A stretch of DNA of 42,834 nucleotides from Candidatus Sumerlaeota bacterium (GTDB taxonomy: Bacteria > Sumerlaeota > Sumerlaeia > Sumerlaeales > Sumerlaeaceae): assembly GCA_026398535.1 (NCBI GenBank), contig JAPLSQ010000125.1:1-42834 (forward strand), written 5' to 3'. Below the pieces are notes generated by a model. The model ran no database searches. It was not told where the DNA came from and saw only the letters and a program-made list of their open reading frames with translations. Of this stretch, positions 36,170 through 42,834 are shown piece by piece. Numbering within the stretch: position 1 is the stretch's first letter; each line of letters opens with the position of its first letter. Position numbers and translations under genes: made by a program.

Positions 36170-37683
36170 GGCTTGCCTCCGACCTGTGGTTGAGACGCAG
36201 CCGGATTTCCGGCAAATCGAGAGATGCTTTCAGCAAGGGCATCGGCCAACGTGTCCTGCACGCGGTCATCGCGCAACCGCGCCAAATCAGTCGGATTGCT
36301 GAAATAGCCTGCCGTAAGCAGGACAGCGGGCATCGGAGCGCGACGGCCCAGAAACCAGGGAGCCGGAAGCAACGGAGCTGGTTCGTCTGTTTCGCGGCGT
36401 TTCAACGCATTGAGGACTGCGGTTCCAAGAAGCTTGCTTCGCTCCTCGAAAAACCGGTAATTCAGTTCCGGTGGCGCCTGTTCATTATTGTCGCGCTTCA
36501 CCGGCTCAGATGCCTTGAAATCAGTAGTGGATGACGGATAGTAGACACAGCATCCGTTCTGATCACCAAAATCGCTCGATCCGGCTTGGATCGAAATCAG
36601 CGCATTGGCGTCTGATTTTTCAATCAGATCCAGCCTTGCCGCAAGACTGACCGGTTGCGCAACGGGACGGGTTACTTCAACAAGGTAACCTCGCGCTTCC
36701 AGTCTGGCTTTGAGTTTCATGGCAATATCGAACAGTATTGCGGCGGACTCGCCTGGTTTCAATCCAGGCGCCTTGATGTCAACATCATCAAGATCAATGA
36801 TGATCCGGCGGCCTTTCGTGTTGGCTGCAAGAGCCTGCAATTGGGCAATTGTGCGGGCGGGCGGATGCATGGCTGACAATTCCGCGCGTGCTGTGAGGGC
36901 TGCCTGGAATTTTTCCTGCTGTGTTGCGGAAATCGGCGTTTGCGGTTCCACTTTGCCCTGTTTGATCTGAAATGGCGCTTTGCGTGCGTCACTGGCGGGA
37001 GTGGGAATGGGCGGCGTAGACGCATGCGTGGGAGTTGGAGCGGAAGTGGGCGCAGGGGGTCCGGGAGGGGTTGCTGGTATGGATGTGGGGGAAGAAGTTG
37101 GAACAGGCGTGGTGGCAGGCGACGGCGCGGGTGTAGGGGTTGGAGTGGGCGCAGGCGACGTCGATGGAGAAGGCGCGGGCGCGGGTGTGGCGGCCTGAGT
37201 GGGGGTGGTCAATCCCGTCTGTGCCAGCGGTTTGGATGGATTCTCCTCAATGATTCTGCCAATAAGCAATACGGCGGCTTGGGGCACATAAATTTCATCC
37301 TGATAGATGCGCAGTGATTTCTCGGCGGATTGCGGAATGCTATTGACGATCACCTGTTTGCGGTCGGGTGCGAGCGAGAATTTCTGGTCATTCACAACGA
37401 TGCGGAGCCATTTGCCATCCCATTGCACGAGCGCCCCGGGATCGATCTTTTTCAATTGATCGGCCATATCCTTGGCCGACACATATTCTCCACCCGGTTT
37501 TTCCGCCCCAGCGGAGTCCGCCGGGGATTCTTGTGGAACTGTCCGCTGGCTGGACCGCCGAAACCAATCAAGTTGTGCCACCTCGACGGGCTGAGACAAT
37601 TCCCCGGCCGCGCCAAACGCAACTTGAGAGGCAAGCCAACATAGTATCGCGCATGATGCGATGCCTGACACATTATGTCGCAT
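36166..37683 (-). CDS. Exported Amidase_3-fold protein lacking zinc-site residues
   Basis: A 505-aa exported protein. A signal peptide (about 1-25, from M-R-H-N-V) is followed by a copper-amine-oxidase-N-like stalk domain (about 60-145, with Y-V-P-Q-A-A-V) and a Pro/Thr/Ser-rich linker (about 157-235). The last 215 residues have the shape of an N-acetylmuramoyl-L-alanine amidase. The key residues are replaced: the D-A-G-H-G-G segment reads D-L-D-D-V-D (297-302), S-I-H reads S-I-Q (366), and the V-E of the closing motif reads L-T-A-G-Y-F-S-N-P (Thr457). It therefore should not hydrolyse peptidoglycan; a binding or activating role is a guess. The ATG at 37683 was chosen because the signal peptide starts there; an upstream ATG at 37728 exists. 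It overlaps the GerMN gene. Confidence 0.82.
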   Translation of the reverse strand: MRHNVSGIASCAILCWLASQVAFGAAGELSQPVEVAQLDWFRRSSQRTVPQESPADSAGAEKPGGEYVSAKDMADQLKKIDPGALVQWDGKWLRIVVNDQKFSLAPDRKQVIVNSIPQSAEKSLRIYQDEIYVPQAAVLLIGRIIEENPSKPLAQTGLTTPTQAATPAPAPSPSTSPAPTPTPTPAPSPATTPVPTSSPTSIPATPPGPPAPTSAPTPTHASTPPIPTPASDARKAPFQIKQGKVEPQTPISATQQEKFQAALTARAELSAMHPPARTIAQLQALAANTKGRRIIIDLDDVDIKAPGLKPGESAAILFDIAMKLKARLEARGYLVEVTRPVAQPVSLAARLDLIEKSDANALISIQAGSSDFGDQNGCCVYYPSSTTDFKASEPVKRDNNEQAPPELNYRFFEERSKLLGTAVLNALKRRETDEPAPLLPAPWFLGRRAPMPAVLLTAGYFSNPTDLARLRDDRVQDTLADALAESISRFAGNPAASQPQVGGKP

Positions 37684-37912
37684 ATCAATCACAGGATGAC
37701 AGATGTCCTCGTTCCTGGCGGTGAACAATGCAAAGCAAATAGTGAGCAGGAGCTGCGTTTAACACCCTAACTTGAAAAATGGCATCCATATCGCCCTATA
37801 TATCCGGTTGATGCGGCTTGTGGCTGTGAGGAAAATATCATTGCGCATCATCTCCTGCAACGTTCAATTTCAATGCACTGTGGCACTTGACGGCAGATAA
37901 AAGATCAATTTC

Positions 37913-38283
37913 GTGGCATCGGATCATCATATCCTGCTCCTGCGCAACTTGCGCGTTATTTTCTTCTGGGCCTGCCCCAAGGCGCCGTCATTGCCCTTAT
38001 TGCCGTGGGCTACACGATGGTCTATGGCATCATCCAACTGATCAATTTCGCCCATGGCGAGGTTTTCATGTTTTCCACCTATGTCGCCCTGATGTTGATG
38101 TCAGCGCCATCATCATCCGCAAGGATAAACGCCTTGATGGTCACGGGCATCGTTTTCCTTTTCGTGAACAACATCGGACGCCCGGGCCAATACCAGCTTG
38201 GAGTAGCTTACGCATTCATGATCCTTGTGATTGTGTTCAAGCCTTCTGGTCTGCTTGGTCGAGCCAGCGCGAGACGCGCCTGA
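37913..38283 (+). pseudogene. Decayed livH (branched-chain amino acid ABC transporter permease)
   Basis: Fragments in order match LivH: A-V-I-A-L-I-A-V-G-Y-T-M-V-Y-G, L-I-N-F-A-H-G-E-V-F-M, then R-I-N-A-L-M-V-T and V-A-Y-A-F-M-I-L-V-I-V-F-K-P-S-G-L-L-G at the end. A one-base loss near 37966 shifts the frame between the starting segment L-L-L-R-N-L and L-P-Q-G-A-V. Two internal deletions (near 38100-38120 and 38180-38192) remove most of the protein: about 120 of 290 residues are left. No other LIV transport genes are near. The next gene starts on the pseudogene's stop codon (TGATG). Confidence 0.82.
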
Positions 38284-39656
38284 TGAGCGCGCGAAGCCGC
38301 ATGACTGGAACGGCCGCGGCGTTTTTCGCCCTCGTTGCCGCCGCATTTCTCCTTGCGCTCAAGCCATCCATTCATGGCAACGACGGAGTGCAGAATTACG
38401 CATATCTGCGCTCGCTCATGTTCGACGGCGATCTCAATTTCAGCAATGAATACACCCATTATTTCACACTGAACGCGGACTGGTTTGACAACGCGGACAT
38501 TCCCCGCAATCCCGCGACAAATCTGCCAGTCAACCTCTATGGAATCGGCAACTCGCTGCTTTGGGCGCCTTGGGTGATTGTTTTTCACAGTGCCGGACTG
38601 GCCGCAAACGCCCTTGGCGCGCATTGGACACTCGACGGATATTCGCCGCTGTACGAACACGCTGTCGGAACCGCCTCCTGCTTCTATGCGTCCGCCGGGC
38701 TTGTCATGCTTTTTTTTCTCATCCGCCGTTATTATACCGATGATGAAACAATGTGGGGGCTTGTGATCATCTGGCTTGCCTCACCGCTCTTTTTTTACAT
38801 GTGCCTTCACCCGTCCATGAGCCACGCCAATTCGTTTTTTCTCTCTTCGCTCTTTCTTTGCCTGTATCTTGGGGGCGATGGACTCCGACGGTGGGCCGCG
38901 CTTGGCGCAGTGGTTGGTTTGATGACATTGACGCGATATCAGGATGCGGCGCTTTTGACGGCGCTTGTTCCGGGCGAACTGTGGCGTTGCCATGAAATGC
39001 TGCGAAACACCCCTGTGTCCGAAACATCTGATATTATCCGCCGGCGCTCCATGCGCTATGTCTTGTTTGTCGTCACCGCCATTCTCTTTTTTTCACCGCA
39101 ACTGCTTGTGTGGAACATTCTTCAGGGAAATCCCTGGAGCGGACCGCAGGCTTATCTAACTCAGGGACACATCAATCTGCTGGCGCCAAGTCATGTATTC
39201 AGCGTGCTTTTCAGCCCATTGCATGGATTGCTTTATTGGCACCCGGCGCTTGCCCTGGCGCTGACCGGATGGTTCATGGGAATCTCTTTCAGACGCGAAA
39301 AACTGATATGCTTCATGGCTTTCGCGGCCCAGTTGTGGGTGGTGTCATCGTGGAGCCATTGGTGGGCAGGCGCAAGCTTTGGACAGCGGATGTTCATCAG
39401 CGCCCTCCCCTTTCTGGCCATCGGTGCGGCTTCATTTGTCCATGTCTGCCGCCATCGTGCAATACTGACGCGCACAGTCATTCTGCTGCTCGTGCTGTGG
39501 AACTTCGGGTATATTGTCCAATACGCAAGCGGCATGATTCCCCGGCAACAGGGCATGGCGCTGCGGACGCTGGTTTACAACAACATCGTCGCCGTCCCCC
39601 AGCTTATGTTGCGGGTGATCACGGGATCACATCAATTGAATCAACAATCCCAATGA
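38283..39656 (+). CDS. Polytopic membrane protein, possible GT-C-like glycosyltransferase
   Basis: A 457-aa membrane protein with about ten hydrophobic segments. It begins with a helix and a first loop H-G-N-D-G-V-Q-N-Y-A-Y-L-R-S-L followed by D-G-D-L-N-F-S-N-E-Y. An acidic pair in the first extracytoplasmic loop of this kind is typical of GT-C transferases that use lipid-linked sugars, but this is a fold-level guess. A long loop W-S-H-W-W-A-G-A-S-F-G-Q-R near residue 360 is also characteristic of this unnamed group. The frame is open far upstream to a TTG at 37887, but those codons translate the decayed livH in the wrong frame, so the ATG at 38283 was chosen; an ATG at 38301 is also possible. 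It overlaps the vertex-protein gene on the other strand by 38 bases. Confidence 0.75.
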   Translation: MSARSRMTGTAAAFFALVAAAFLLALKPSIHGNDGVQNYAYLRSLMFDGDLNFSNEYTHYFTLNADWFDNADIPRNPATNLPVNLYGIGNSLLWAPWVIVFHSAGLAANALGAHWTLDGYSPLYEHAVGTASCFYASAGLVMLFFLIRRYYTDDETMWGLVIIWLASPLFFYMCLHPSMSHANSFFLSSLFLCLYLGGDGLRRWAALGAVVGLMTLTRYQDAALLTALVPGELWRCHEMLRNTPVSETSDIIRRRSMRYVLFVVTAILFFSPQLLVWNILQGNPWSGPQAYLTQGHINLLAPSHVFSVLFSPLHGLLYWHPALALALTGWFMGISFRREKLICFMAFAAQLWVVSSWSHWWAGASFGQRMFISALPFLAIGAASFVHVCRHRAILTRTVILLLVLWNFGYIVQYASGMIPRQQGMALRTLVYNNIVAVPQLMLRVITGSHQLNQQSQ

Positions 39657-39894
39657 TGGCGGCATCGACGGGAATATCTTCTCCCTGAAGGCCCGTGAAC
39701 ACTGCGTCGCCGCTGGCGACATAATAGACGACCTCATCGTGTCCCCGGCGGTTGGTTGCATCTGTCGCTATGAGCGGCGCGCTGGCATTTTCCAGCTTTT
39801 CGTTGAGCGGTTGTATGATGCAGAGCGTGCAACCATCCAACGAGGGCGTTTTACGCGTCGCAACGATTGTTCCAATGACTCGCGCGATATCCAT
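39619..39894 (-). CDS. Microcompartment vertex protein (EutN/CcmL, BMC-P)
   Basis: A 91-aa protein that forms the pentamers capping the corners of bacterial microcompartment shells. It shows the family's sequence from end to end: A-R-V-I-G-T-I-V-A-T-R-K at the start, L-C-I-I-Q-P-L-N in the first strands, then V-Y-Y-V-A-S-G-D-A-V-F, and P-V-D-A-A-I-I-G-I-V-D-S-I at the end. The length is exactly that of the EutN/CcmL family. No hexameric shell (BMC-H) gene is in the window, so it is a lone satellite gene. Its 3' end overlaps the membrane protein's 3' end by 38 bases on the opposite strand. It diverges from the TPR gene by 59 bases. No good ribosome binding site was seen. Confidence 0.93.
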   Translation of the reverse strand: MDIARVIGTIVATRKTPSLDGCTLCIIQPLNEKLENASAPLIATDATNRRGHDEVVYYVASGDAVFTGLQGEDIPVDAAIIGIVDSIDVIP

Positions 39895-39953
39895 GAATTC
39901 ACGTTGCAGTTAGGCAGGTGTATCCGCAAAGAAATTTTACATAACCATCCATA

Positions 39954-41015
39954 ATGAATATTGTGAAAGCCCAAAAGCTGCTCGAAGCCGGAAAGTGCGG
40001 CGAGGCGGAACGCGTGTTGCGTGAAAGCAAAGGCGGACGCGATGACGCCCGCCAATCGCTCGTGCTGGCGCGCATATTGAGCCGGCAGGGTCAGGGGGAA
40101 ACAGCATTGCAGGTATTGAAAGAGGTTGCGCTCAACCATCCCCTCAATGCCCCCGCTCATCTATTCCTTGGCATTCTTGCTGAAAGCTGCGACTTGCTCG
40201 CTGAGGCCCGTGCCGCGTTCGAGCGCGTTATTCAACTCCAGCCCGAAAACGATCTGGCACATTCCTGCCTCGCGCTGACCCTTGCCCGGCTCGGTATGCA
40301 CAAGGAATGTCGCGCTGAATTCAGCGCCCACGGTTTCTGCGACAACCGGTGGTTTCTTGTGAGATTAACAGAATGGATGGAGACTGAATGGCTTGCATCC
40401 GGACGCTTTTTCAAACCCGTGACATGTGATTTTACAACCAATCAAGCACCACCTAAAGACGGATTTTTCAATCGTCTTAGACACAAACGCCGCACCAATC
40501 AGTCTTTCAGGAGAAAAGATTACCACACATTGGTGCACCAGCTTGCTCCCGCGCTGGCCGGCTCTCCCGATGTGGAAACCGTGTTCGCTTGCGCCTTTGC
40601 TGCCGAGATGCTCCGGGCATATGGTTTCGCACTTGAGTGCATTGGGCGGCTGGACGAGAAGCGTCTGCCGGATCCGTTGCTGGCCGCGCGAGGCAGATGC
40701 CTGATACGGCTTGGCCGCTTCACGGAGGCTGCGGCAGATCTGAATCGCGTGCTGATCATTGGACCGGAAGATTATGGGTTGAACTATTACCTTGGCGTGC
40801 TGTGCCTTGCGCACAACGAAAAAGCCCGCGCGCGGCAGTTGTTCCATCGCGCCTACACGGATTACCTCATTGACACATTCGAATACCAGTTTGAGCAGAT
40901 CATCCAGGCATTCTGGGATGAATTTCGGAACATTGGCACATGTGAAACCAAGCACGAGGGTCGTGCCGCCGTCAATTCAACCGATGTGCCTGAAACATGC
41001 CCGCGGGATCGATGA
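39954..41015 (+). CDS. TPR repeat protein
   Basis: A 353-aa cytoplasmic protein built mainly from tetratricopeptide-like helix pairs. The N-terminal part (1-120) contains repeat-like segments A-P-A-H-L-F-L-G-I-L-A-E and E-N-D-L-A-H-S-C-L-A-L-T-L-A-R-L. A less regular middle holds many aromatic residues, and TPR-like helices return at about 255-320 (A-R-C-L-I-R-L-G-R-F-T-E-A-A-A-D-L). No signal peptide or enzymatic motif is present. TPR proteins act as scaffolds; the partner is unknown. It stands 87 bases before the pyruvate dehydrogenase gene on the same strand and may be cotranscribed with it. Confidence 0.8.
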   Translation: MNIVKAQKLLEAGKCGEAERVLRESKGGRDDARQSLVLARILSRQGQGETALQVLKEVALNHPLNAPAHLFLGILAESCDLLAEARAAFERVIQLQPENDLAHSCLALTLARLGMHKECRAEFSAHGFCDNRWFLVRLTEWMETEWLASGRFFKPVTCDFTTNQAPPKDGFFNRLRHKRRTNQSFRRKDYHTLVHQLAPALAGSPDVETVFACAFAAEMLRAYGFALECIGRLDEKRLPDPLLAARGRCLIRLGRFTEAAADLNRVLIIGPEDYGLNYYLGVLCLAHNEKARARQLFHRAYTDYLIDTFEYQFEQIIQAFWDEFRNIGTCETKHEGRAAVNSTDVPETCPRDR

Positions 41016-41102
41016 TCCCGCCAAAACGGAAACAATGGACTGACTGACTGAGCTATAACAATGAATGAATCCGACAAGGAAAAAATGGAGGAAGCTTCCG
41101 CC

Positions 41103-42834
41103 ATGAGCAATCTGCATGATGAAGACGCCCCGTTGCGCGAGGAAACACGCGAGTGGGTTGAGGCGCTCGAATATATTTTCGATGAGCAGGGAGCTGAGCG
41201 GGTCAGGGATCTGCTGAACGCTCTGGTCGAACGCGCGCACCGCAACGGCGTGCAGATGCCCTTCACCGCCAACACCCCATACGTGAACACGATCCCGTCA
41301 AACGAGGAACCGCCTTATCCGGGCGACCGCGAAATTGAACGGCGCATCAAATCCATTGTACGGTGGAACGCATTGTCGATGGTGGTCAAGGCAAACCGCT
41401 TGTGGCCGGGCATCGGCGGCCACATTTCGACCTACCAGAGCGCGGCAACGCTTTATGAAGTGGCCTACAATCACGTCTTCTGCGGACCGAAGGATGGACA
41501 TCGCGGCGATCTTGTGTTTTTCCAAGGGCATGCTTCTCCCGGGATTTATGCGAGGGCTTATGTGGAGGGTGTTCTGGACGCGCGGCACATGCACAATTTC
41601 AGGCGCGAGCTGGCCGACGGGGGCGGCCTGTCATCTTATCCCCATCCTTGGCTCATGCCTGGTTTCTGGCAGTTCCCCACCGTGTCGATGGGGCTCGGGC
41701 CCATCATGGCCATTTATCAGGCGCGGTTCTGCCATTACCTGCGCGACCGCGGCTTGATTGACGCCCATCTGCCCAAAGTCTGGGCTTTCCTCGGCGACGG
41801 TGAATGTGACGAGCCGGAAACTCTTGGCGCCATCACTTTGGCGTCGCGCGAAAATCTCGACAATCTTGTCTTCGTCATCAACTGCAACCTGCAACGTCTC
41901 GACGGACCGGTGCGCGGGAATGGCAAGATTATCCAGGAGCTCGAAGCGGCGTTTCGCGGGGCCGGATGGAATGTGATAAAAGTGATATGGGGTTCGAACT
42001 GGGATCCGCTGCTGGCGCGCGACAAACACGGCCTGCTTATGAAACGAATGGGCGAAGCCGTGGACGGCGATTATCAGAAATACTCTGCCGCCAATGGCGC
42101 CTATACACGCCGTCATTTCTTCGGCAAATACCCCGAACTGCTCGATATGGTGAAAGACATGACTGACGAGCAGATTATGGCGTTGCGGCGCGGCGGACAT
42201 GATCCGCAGAAGGTTTACTCCGCATTCAAGGCCGCCATGGAACACAAAGGACAGCCAACGGTCATCCTCGTCAAGACCATCAAAGGTTACGGAATGGGTG
42301 AAGCAGGCGAGGGACGCAACATTTCACACCAACAGAAAAAACTCAGCGAGGACGAGTTGCGCGAATTCCGCAACCGTTTCCAGATTCCCGTGCCTGACGA
42401 CGAGGTGGACGATCTGCCATTCTATCGTCCGCCTGACGGCAGCCCCGAGGCCGAATACATCAAGGCGAGGCGCAAGGAACTGGGCGGTTTTCTTCCCCAT
42501 CGCAACGCGAAAGCCGCGCCAATCACGATGCCCGAGCGCGATTACTTCGCGCAATTCTACGGCGGCAGCGGGGGGCGTGAAGTGTCAACAACCATGGCCT
42601 TCGTCCAGATTTTCCTCAGAATCATCGGCAACAAGGACTTCGGCAAGTATGTGACGCCCATCATCCCCGATGAGGCGCGCACATTCGGCATGGAGGCGCT
42701 CTTCCGCCAGTATGGAATTTATTCGCATGTTGGACAAACCTACGAGCCGGTCGACCGCGAGCAGTTGCTTTACTATCTCGAAAAAACTGACGGTCAGATA
42801 CTTGAAGAGGGCATCACCGAAGCCGGCAGTATGT
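41103..42834 (+). CDS. aceE: Pyruvate dehydrogenase E1 component, homodimeric type (3' end outside window)
   Basis: Catalyses the ThDP-dependent decarboxylation of pyruvate and acetyl transfer to E2 lipoamide in the pyruvate dehydrogenase complex. About 577 of some 890 residues are present and the frame is open to the window edge. Motifs seen are R-W-N-A, G-G-H-I-S-T-Y-Q-S, F-Q-G-H-A-S-P-G-I-Y-A-R-A, S-S-Y-P-H-P-W-L-M-P, the ThDP motif G-D-G-E-C-D-E-P-E with N-C-N about 27 residues later, H-T-like I-K-G-Y-G-M-G, and I-P-D-E-A-R-T-F-G-M-E near the edge. The sequence follows E. coli AceE throughout. The frame begins at an ATG at 41061, but the ATG at 41103 has G-G-A-G-G-A ten bases upstream and lines up with E. 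coli AceE, so it was preferred. E2 and E3 genes would be expected downstream. Confidence 0.95.
   Translation, partial: MSNLHDEDAPLREETREWVEALEYIFDEQGAERVRDLLNALVERAHRNGVQMPFTANTPYVNTIPSNEEPPYPGDREIERRIKSIVRWNALSMVVKANRLWPGIGGHISTYQSAATLYEVAYNHVFCGPKDGHRGDLVFFQGHASPGIYARAYVEGVLDARHMHNFRRELADGGGLSSYPHPWLMPGFWQFPTVSMGLGPIMAIYQARFCHYLRDRGLIDAHLPKVWAFLGDGECDEPETLGAITLASRENLDNLVFVINCNLQRLDGPVRGNGKIIQELEAAFRGAGWNVIKVIWGSNWDPLLARDKHGLLMKRMGEAVDGDYQKYSAANGAYTRRHFFGKYPELLDMVKDMTDEQIMALRRGGHDPQKVYSAFKAAMEHKGQPTVILVKTIKGYGMGEAGEGRNISHQQKKLSEDELREFRNRFQIPVPDDEVDDLPFYRPPDGSPEAEYIKARRKELGGFLPHRNAKAAPITMPERDYFAQFYGGSGGREVSTTMAFVQIFLRIIGNKDFGKYVTPIIPDEARTFGMEALFRQYGIYSHVGQTYEPVDREQLLYYLEKTDGQILEEGITEAGSM

Noticed and set aside
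37000..37250. Pro/Thr-rich tandem-like repeats in the amidase-like gene
   Set aside because: They are low-complexity linker codons in a real protein, not a DNA repeat element.
37887..38282. N-terminal 132-codon extension of the membrane protein (TTG start)
   Set aside because: In that frame the residues are Cys/His/Arg-rich noise, whereas another frame gives clear LivH segments, so the extension is spurious.
1..42834. tRNA, rRNA, CRISPR or intact insertion sequence
   Set aside because: Looked for cloverleaf ends, regular spacer-repeat arrays and paired terminal repeats in the gaps; none was seen by eye.

Overview
This is a bacterial chromosome segment at about mid-50s % GC, densely packed with genes on both strands. 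A Kdo transferase (WaaA), an RND efflux pump with adaptor, lipoproteins and several Sec-type signal peptides point to a Gram-negative (diderm) cell. The mix of an AceE-type pyruvate dehydrogenase, a GHL10 glycoside hydrolase, a YfhO-like membrane protein, GT2/GT4 glycosyltransferases, and two bacterial-microcompartment proteins of the EutE/PduP and EutN/CcmL families suggests a heterotroph from a poorly cultured lineage, such as the PVC group or a candidate phylum. The sequence alone does not allow a firmer placement. No rRNA, tRNA, CRISPR array or intact mobile element was seen.

Layout. 1-2030: the 3' end of panC and a polyprenyl-phosphate sugar transferase that starts surface-polysaccharide assembly. 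2033-9055 (minus): a compact run of a GT2 glycosyltransferase, a 1102-aa exported protein with a metal-site-deficient CehA/McbA-type PHP domain, and a YfhO-like membrane protein. 9364-18710 (plus): a GHL10 hydrolase behind a CRP/FNR-like palindrome, a small PH-like membrane protein, an RND adaptor/pump pair, a lipoprotein, and a GH5 enzyme with an F5/8 carbohydrate-binding domain. 18733-21626: lysS, zapA, a coiled-coil ZapB-like partner and divergent recR. 21657-26653 (minus): an exported orphan, an S9 peptidase and a CoA-acylating aldehyde dehydrogenase. 26810-33916 (plus): three GT4-type glycosyltransferase genes, waaA, a 50-codon membrane ORF and a DUF6941-like protein with a zinc ribbon. 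33941-36169 (minus): an IS30 transposase scar, peroxiredoxin, an AhpD-like protein and a GerMN protein. 36166-37683 (minus): an amidase-fold protein lacking its zinc site. 37913-42834: a decayed livH, a polytopic membrane protein, a microcompartment vertex protein, a TPR protein and the 5' part of aceE.

Functionally, most of the window concerns the cell envelope: lipid-linked sugar transfer, LPS core (Kdo), glycosyltransferases, efflux, peptidoglycan and exported hydrolases. Central housekeeping genes are interspersed (panC, lysS, recR, zapA, aceE).

The most unusual content is: (i) two large exported proteins whose folds are recognisable but whose metal-binding residues are substituted at nearly every position (PHP-type at 4499-7807, Amidase_3-type at 36166-37683, the latter overlapping a GerMN gene); (ii) two microcompartment components placed 13 kb apart with no shell hexamer or signature enzyme nearby; (iii) two molecular fossils, an internally deleted and frameshifted livH and an IS30 transposase tail. 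All family assignments come from reading the translated sequence against known family motifs; no database search was run.
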